NCBI GenBank assembly: GCA_018333405.1
Contig: JAGXSR010000158.1
Span: 1-25,851 of the forward strand
Length of the DNA: 25,851 bases
From: Dethiobacter sp.
GTDB taxonomy: Bacteria; Bacillota; Dethiobacteria; DTU022
Direction of reading: 5' to 3'
The notes under the pieces: generated by a model
What the model was told of the DNA's origin: nothing
Seen by the model: the letters and a program-made list of their open reading frames with translations, nothing else
The model's database searches: none
In this document: positions 22,105-25,851 of the stretch, piece after piece
How the letters are laid out: each line of letters opens with the position of its first letter
Position numbering within the stretch: the stretch's first letter is position 1
Program-made: the position numbers and the translations under genes

Positions 22105-23409
22105 ATGAAAATTTGTTTGAAAGGCGCGCGTATAATCGACCCATCCTGTCAACTAGATCAGTATCTGGATATTATGGTGGCGGAAGGCCGGATTGCCGCG
22201 CTGAATGTCAATCTGCCTGCTGAGGGGACGCAGCTTTTCGATCTGAGCGGTAAAATTGTCGTTCCCGGTTTTATCGATCTGCATGTGCACTTGAGGGAAC
22301 CGGGATACACGGATAAAGAAACGATTGCCAGCGGCGCAGAAGCAGCCGCAGCCGGAGGGGTTACCTCCTTATTCTGTATGCCCAACACATCTCCGCCTGC
22401 GGACAGCGCGGAAGTGGTAGAGCAGATCAGATCAGAAGCGACTGCCGCCGGTTTGGTCCGGGTTTTCCCTGTCGGCGCGCTGACCCGGGGCCGTCTTGGT
22501 AAAGAACCTGCGGATTTCAAAGCGCTTTACTCCGCCGGTGTCCGCGCTTTCAGCGATGACGGTTCCCCGGTGGAAGACAGTGGGCTGTTATATCGGATCT
22601 TTAAAGAGCTGTCCTGCTATGACGGTGCGGTTGTGTTTTCTCACAGCGAGGATCTAAGTCTTTCCCGCGGGGGGGTAATGCACGAAGGGCTCATCAGTAA
22701 GCTGCTGAAACAGCCTGGTATTCCTGCGGTAGCGGAAACAGCGGCCGTGGCCCGGGATATTCTCCTGGCCCAGGCGGCTGGAGTCAGGCTGCACCTGGCC
22801 CATATCAGCACTGCTGCCTCGGTGGAATGGGTGTCCTGGGCGAAAGAGAAAGGGCTGCCGGTAACCGCGGAAGTAACACCGCACCATTTATTTTTGACGG
22901 ATGAAGCGGTAAAAATAGACGGAGCTTTGGCCAAGGTAAATCCTCCTTTAAGGCCTGAAACGGATTGCCGCGCTTTGCGCAGAGCCCTCCTGGATGGAAT
23001 TATCGACATTATCGCCACAGATCATGCCCCGCATCAGGGCAGTGAAAAAGAACTTCCTTTCAGGGATGCCCCTTTCGGGATTACGGGACTGGAAACAGCC
23101 GTACCTCTTCTGTTGTCCGGATTAGTGCAAAAAGGATTACTTAATCTTTCAGGCTTGATTCAGGCATTTTCATGCCGCCCGGCCCGGCTCATGGGGCTGA
23201 ACACAGGAACTTTAAGGCCGGGGGCGCCGGCTGACCTGACCGTATTAGATCTGGAGGCCGCTTCTTTTGTGGAACCTGGCCGTTTTTATTCAAAAGCCAA
23301 ACACAGCCCATTTGCCGGGTGGAAAGTGTGCGGCCTTCCCGTATTGACCATGGTGGGTGGCGCTGTAATCATGAAGCAGGGAGTAGTGCAAAATGTTACC
23401 GGATCATAA
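22105..23409 (+). CDS. pyrC: dihydroorotase
   Basis: PyrC cyclises carbamoyl-aspartate to dihydroorotate, the third step of UMP synthesis. The 434-residue protein is a type I dihydroorotase of the amidohydrolase superfamily. Zinc ligands are His60 and His62 in DLHVHLREPG, Asp152 in FSDDGSP, His180 (FSHSED) and His233 (LAHIST), and the catalytic Asp306 lies in ATDHAPH. The N- and C-terminal strands form the small beta domain. The ATG at 22105 has only a GGGGA stretch as ribosome-binding site. It opens the pyrC-pyrK-pyrD unit; its last 17 bases overlap pyrK. pyrB, carAB, pyrF and pyrE are not in the window. Confidence 0.96.
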   Translation: MKICLKGARIIDPSCQLDQYLDIMVAEGRIAALNVNLPAEGTQLFDLSGKIVVPGFIDLHVHLREPGYTDKETIASGAEAAAAGGVTSLFCMPNTSPPADSAEVVEQIRSEATAAGLVRVFPVGALTRGRLGKEPADFKALYSAGVRAFSDDGSPVEDSGLLYRIFKELSCYDGAVVFSHSEDLSLSRGGVMHEGLISKLLKQPGIPAVAETAAVARDILLAQAAGVRLHLAHISTAASVEWVSWAKEKGLPVTAEVTPHHLFLTDEAVKIDGALAKVNPPLRPETDCRALRRALLDGIIDIIATDHAPHQGSEKELPFRDAPFGITGLETAVPLLLSGLVQKGLLNLSGLIQAFSCRPARLMGLNTGTLRPGAPADLTVLDLEAASFVEPGRFYSKAKHSPFAGWKVCGLPVLTMVGGAVIMKQGVVQNVTGS

Positions 23410-24214
23410 TTTGATCCCGCACCTGATCCATCAGTGCACATTGATCGAAATCAACAAAGTGGCGGAGAACTGGTACCGCTTAAAGCTGCAGGCGCCTGCA
23501 GCGGCAGCCTATGCTGAACCGGGCCAGTTTGTGCACCTGCGGGCAGGTTCAGCTTCGGATCCGCTGCTGCGCCGTCCTTTCAGCATACATAACGCGGATA
23601 GTCGTGCCAATGAAATCTGGCTGTTAATTCGGGTAGCCGGAAAGGTAACCTCAGCGTTGGCCGGGTTATCTCCCGGGGGGATTATCAATATCCTGGGGCC
23701 TTTGGGAACCGGTTTTCCTGTGCCGGATGATGAGGGCAGCGCCTTGCTGGTGGCCGGCGGAATAGGCTTGGCCCCACTCTATTTTTTGACCTTACGCCGT
23801 CAGGCAGCCGCTCTGCCCACGGAGTTATTACTGGGCGGATTAACCGGAAACGCCCTTCCGGATGACTCATTCTTTTTTCGGGACGGAGTGCATCCGCTGA
23901 TAGCCACCAACGATGGCAGCCGCGGTTATCGGGGAACAGCAGCAGATCTGCTGGAGATGCGGCTGCAGTCGGGGATCAGGCCAACCCGCATTTTTGCCTG
24001 CGGGCCTGTTTCCATGTTGGCCCGGGTAGTGGAACTGGGGCGAAATTGCGGCTTGCCGGTTTATGTGTCGCTGGAGTCCTTTTTGGCGTGTGCGGTCGGC
24101 GCCTGCCTTGGCTGTGCCTTCCCCTTTAAAACAGATGATCATATTGAATACCGGAGAGTCTGCCGGGACGGTCCTGTTTTTAGCGGAGAGGAGGCTTGTT
24201 TTGAACTTGTTTGA
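23393..24214 (+). CDS. pyrK: dihydroorotate dehydrogenase electron-transfer subunit PyrK
   Basis: PyrK passes electrons from PyrD's FMN to NAD+ through a 2Fe-2S cluster and FAD, forming the class 1B heterotetramer. The 273-residue protein has the ferredoxin-reductase FAD motif RPFSIH at 61-66 and the NAD-binding GGIGLAPLY at 122-130. The 2Fe-2S ligands are Cys233, Cys238, Cys241 and Cys257 in ACAVGACLGCAF and RVCRDG. The ATG at 23393 lies inside the end of pyrC behind GGGAG. Its stop overlaps the pyrD start by 14 bases, consistent with coupled synthesis of the two subunits. Confidence 0.96.
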   Translation: MLPDHNLIPHLIHQCTLIEINKVAENWYRLKLQAPAAAAYAEPGQFVHLRAGSASDPLLRRPFSIHNADSRANEIWLLIRVAGKVTSALAGLSPGGIINILGPLGTGFPVPDDEGSALLVAGGIGLAPLYFLTLRRQAAALPTELLLGGLTGNALPDDSFFFRDGVHPLIATNDGSRGYRGTAADLLEMRLQSGIRPTRIFACGPVSMLARVVELGRNCGLPVYVSLESFLACAVGACLGCAFPFKTDDHIEYRRVCRDGPVFSGEEACFELV

Positions 24215-25124
24215 TGCGAGCCTCACAGTTAACCTGGCTGGGATTTCGCTGGCCAATCCGCTTATTGCAGCCTCCGGCTGTTATGGATACGGTTTTGATT
24301 ACCGCAGATGGATTGATCCGGGTGATTGGGGAGCGATCGTCGTAAAGGGGACCACCCTTCGTCCACGGACGGGCAATCCTCCGCCACGTCTGGTGGAAAC
24401 ACCCTCGGGCATGCTTAACGCGATCGGGCTGCAAAATCCGGGAATAGATTTCTTTTTAAAATCGATCCGGCCGCAGTTGCCTGAGCTTCAATGTCCGGTC
24501 CTGGTGAATATTGCCGGGGAGACTTTGGAAGAATATCGTCAACTTGCGGCAATTTTAAACTCAGTTACTGAGGTTTCCGGGATTGAGGTAAATATATCCT
24601 GCCCAAATGTGAAGCGTGGCGGCGTCAGCTTCGGTGGCGACCCTGCTTTGGTGGAAGAACTGATTGGCCTGGTCCGGGAGGTGTACAGGCTGCCCCTGAT
24701 TGTCAAACTTTCCCCGGACGCGGGCAACATTGTTTCCGTGGCGGAAGCTGCCTGGCGAGCGGGCGCTGATGCTCTATCTTTGATCAATACCATCAAAGGA
24801 ATGGTGATCGATGTGCAGAAGCGCAGGCCGGTGCTGGGCAATATTACCGGTGGGTTGTCCGGACCAGCTATACGCCCTGTCGCGGTGCGCGCAGTCTGGG
24901 AAGTGTCTGCGGCGGTTTCCATCCCTGTAATCGGTATGGGCGGGATCATGCAGGCGGACGATGCGCTAGAGTTTATTCTGGCCGGCGCCTGTGCGGTAGC
25001 TATCGGCACCGCCAACTTTATTAACCCTGCAGTGGCCCGGGAGATCTCTCAAGGCTTGCGTCAGTACCTGTGCGATCACGGTTTCTCCCATTACCGGGAG
25101 TTAATTGGCGCAGCCCGCCCGTGA
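24201..25124 (+). CDS. pyrD: dihydroorotate dehydrogenase class 1B, catalytic subunit
   Basis: PyrD oxidises dihydroorotate to orotate with FMN. From TTG 24201 it has 307 residues, the normal length for class 1B. The start is supported by GAGAGGAGG six bases upstream and by homologues beginning with a short strand before GISLANPL; the frame extends upstream to 24063 but that part overlaps pyrK coding sequence and is not conserved. Lys49 (VVKGTT) and the NAIGLQNPG block bind FMN and substrate. The catalytic base is Cys134 in NISCPNVKRGG, which separates class 1 from the serine-based class 2. PyrK next door confirms 1B. Confidence 0.96.
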   Translation: MNLFDASLTVNLAGISLANPLIAASGCYGYGFDYRRWIDPGDWGAIVVKGTTLRPRTGNPPPRLVETPSGMLNAIGLQNPGIDFFLKSIRPQLPELQCPVLVNIAGETLEEYRQLAAILNSVTEVSGIEVNISCPNVKRGGVSFGGDPALVEELIGLVREVYRLPLIVKLSPDAGNIVSVAEAAWRAGADALSLINTIKGMVIDVQKRRPVLGNITGGLSGPAIRPVAVRAVWEVSAAVSIPVIGMGGIMQADDALEFILAGACAVAIGTANFINPAVAREISQGLRQYLCDHGFSHYRELIGAARP

Positions 25125-25127
25125 AGT

Positions 25128-25171
25128 TTCTGAATTCAGATTTCTAAAGCCCTTGCGGCTTACCGCGGTAT
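25128..25171 (+). repeat. intergenic hairpin repeat, copy 2
   Basis: TTCTGAATTC (25128-25137), a 14-base insert, then CTTGCGGCTTACCGCGGTAT (25152-25171). The hairpin block is 19 of 20 identical to copy 1 at 15187-15206 and the difference is in the loop, so the stem GCGG/CCGC is kept. It starts four bases after the pyrD stop and ends 34 bases before the endonuclease IV start. Confidence 0.6.
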
Positions 25172-25205
25172 TAGTTTGATCAATATTGTAGAAGGCGGGC
25201 TATCT

Positions 25206-25851
25206 TTGCGCTTAGGGATTCATATGCCCCTGAAAGGGGGCTTTAAACAGAATATGGACAGGATAAAAGCGATCGGGTGTGAAACAGCGCAGATTTTTCC
25301 GGGGAATCCTACCGGCTGGCGCCTGGGCGTCGCCGACCCTGCGGAGATGAGGGATAGGGTTTCCGTTTTGGCAGAACAAGATATTTACCCTTTAATCATG
25401 CATAGCGCTTACTTGATTAATTTGGCCTCTCCTTCCGCAGACTTCCTCGAGAAGTCTAAGTTACTGCTAACGAGAACCATGGAACGGGCCGCATTGCACC
25501 GTTCTCCGTATGTAGTGTTGCATACCGGCAATCACGGCGGTCAAGGGGCTGAACAGGGAATAGAGCAGATTATTGAGACTATAGGCTCCGGGCTGCCTGA
25601 CTGGCCGGATTCTGTAAAGCTTCTTCTGGAAAATACCGCGGGCGGCGGCACGGCATTAGGCTCATGTTTTTGCGAGCTGGCCCGGATCCTGAATGCCTTT
25701 CCTGCGGGCACGCTTGGAGTCTGTTTTGATACGGCCCACGGCTGGGCTGCCGGTTATGACTGCGGCAGCAAAGACGGTATAACTGGAATGCTGGAACAAT
25801 TCGATAATACTATCGGCTTAAAACACCTTCTGGCGATTCATATCAATGATT
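25206..25851 (+). CDS. nfo: endonuclease IV (AP endonuclease), truncated by the window end
   Basis: Endonuclease IV is a zinc-dependent TIM barrel that cleaves DNA at abasic sites in base excision repair. The window holds the first 215 residues. The metal ligands seen align with the E. coli enzyme at a constant offset of three: His66 (MHSAYLINLASP), His106 (VLHTGNH), Glu142 (LLENTAG), Asp175 and His178 (CFDTAHGWAAGYD) and His212 (IHIND). The remaining ligands would lie past the window end. TTG 25206 is chosen because GAAGGCGGG lies upstream and the product then begins MRLGIHM, like known homologues; TTG 25176 is an alternative. It may be read through from the pyr genes, since no clear terminator separates them. 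Confidence 0.93.
   Translation, partial: MRLGIHMPLKGGFKQNMDRIKAIGCETAQIFPGNPTGWRLGVADPAEMRDRVSVLAEQDIYPLIMHSAYLINLASPSADFLEKSKLLLTRTMERAALHRSPYVVLHTGNHGGQGAEQGIEQIIETIGSGLPDWPDSVKLLLENTAGGGTALGSCFCELARILNAFPAGTLGVCFDTAHGWAAGYDCGSKDGITGMLEQFDNTIGLKHLLAIHIND

Noticed and set aside
24539..25015. A 158-codon minus-strand frame inside pyrD
   Set aside because: Its composition is dominated by Ala, Ser, Thr and Pro and it lies opposite conserved FMN-binding sequence of PyrD.
25152..25171. Possible T-box element because the repeat contains ACCGCGG
   Set aside because: The flanking GGGTGG of the T-box core, the specifier stem and a terminator are missing, and the next gene is a DNA repair enzyme, not an amino-acid gene.

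Overview
The window looks like ordinary chromosome from an anaerobic, spore-forming Firmicute of class Clostridia, probably an acetogen or a syntrophic relative. The main pointers are an acetogen-type MetV/MetF methylenetetrahydrofolate reductase pair, a crotonase plus 3-hydroxyacyl-CoA dehydrogenase pair, the Gram-positive ctsR-mcsA-mcsB-clpC operon, a GerM-like lipoprotein, and PyrK with class 1B PyrD. Shine-Dalgarno sequences are strong and several genes start with TTG or GTG. I see no rRNA, tRNA, CRISPR array, insertion sequence or phage gene. Genus-level identity is not supported.

Layout. 1-96 is the tail of an unidentified gene. 186-1933 (+) holds a hemolysin III/PAQR membrane protein and a GerMN lipoprotein. 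2009-5734 (-) holds L-lactate dehydrogenase, thiI, a cysteine desulfurase and a small NifU-type scaffold that has its own promoter and terminator. 5909-9318 (+) is a complete nadA-nadB-nadC operon for de novo NAD synthesis. 9584-10306 is an MgtC-like membrane protein behind a structured leader and ahead of a strong terminator. 10602-15162 is the ctsR-mcsA-mcsB-clpC stress operon with a recognisable CtsR box. 15249-16010 is a dimethylarginine dimethylaminohydrolase (DDAH)-type hydrolase. 16164-19531 holds metV-metF followed by crt-hbd. 19735-21969 holds a YhaM-type exoribonuclease and a TPR protein with a C-terminal helix-turn-helix. 22105-25124 is pyrC-pyrK-pyrD with overlapping genes, and 25206 to the window end is a truncated endonuclease IV gene.

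How the genes fit together. The cysteine desulfurase can supply sulfur to ThiI (tRNA thiolation) and to Fe-S assembly, and quinolinate synthase NadA is an Fe-S enzyme encoded next door. A 9-base word (GTCAACTGT) at the nifS-thiI promoter also forms half of a perfect palindrome over the nadA -35 box, suggesting shared control of the two operons. CtsR, McsA and McsB regulate and feed ClpC; the gene immediately after clpC encodes another arginine-directed enzyme rather than the radA/disA genes often seen there. MetV/MetF and Crt/Hbd join one-carbon and C4 acyl-CoA chemistry.

No clearly new multi-gene system is visible. The items most worth following up are the shared nad/nifS operator, the DDAH gene beside the protein-arginine kinase operon, a 20-base hairpin repeat in two intergenic regions about 10 kb apart, the structured leaders before mgtC and crt, and the TPR-HTH protein.
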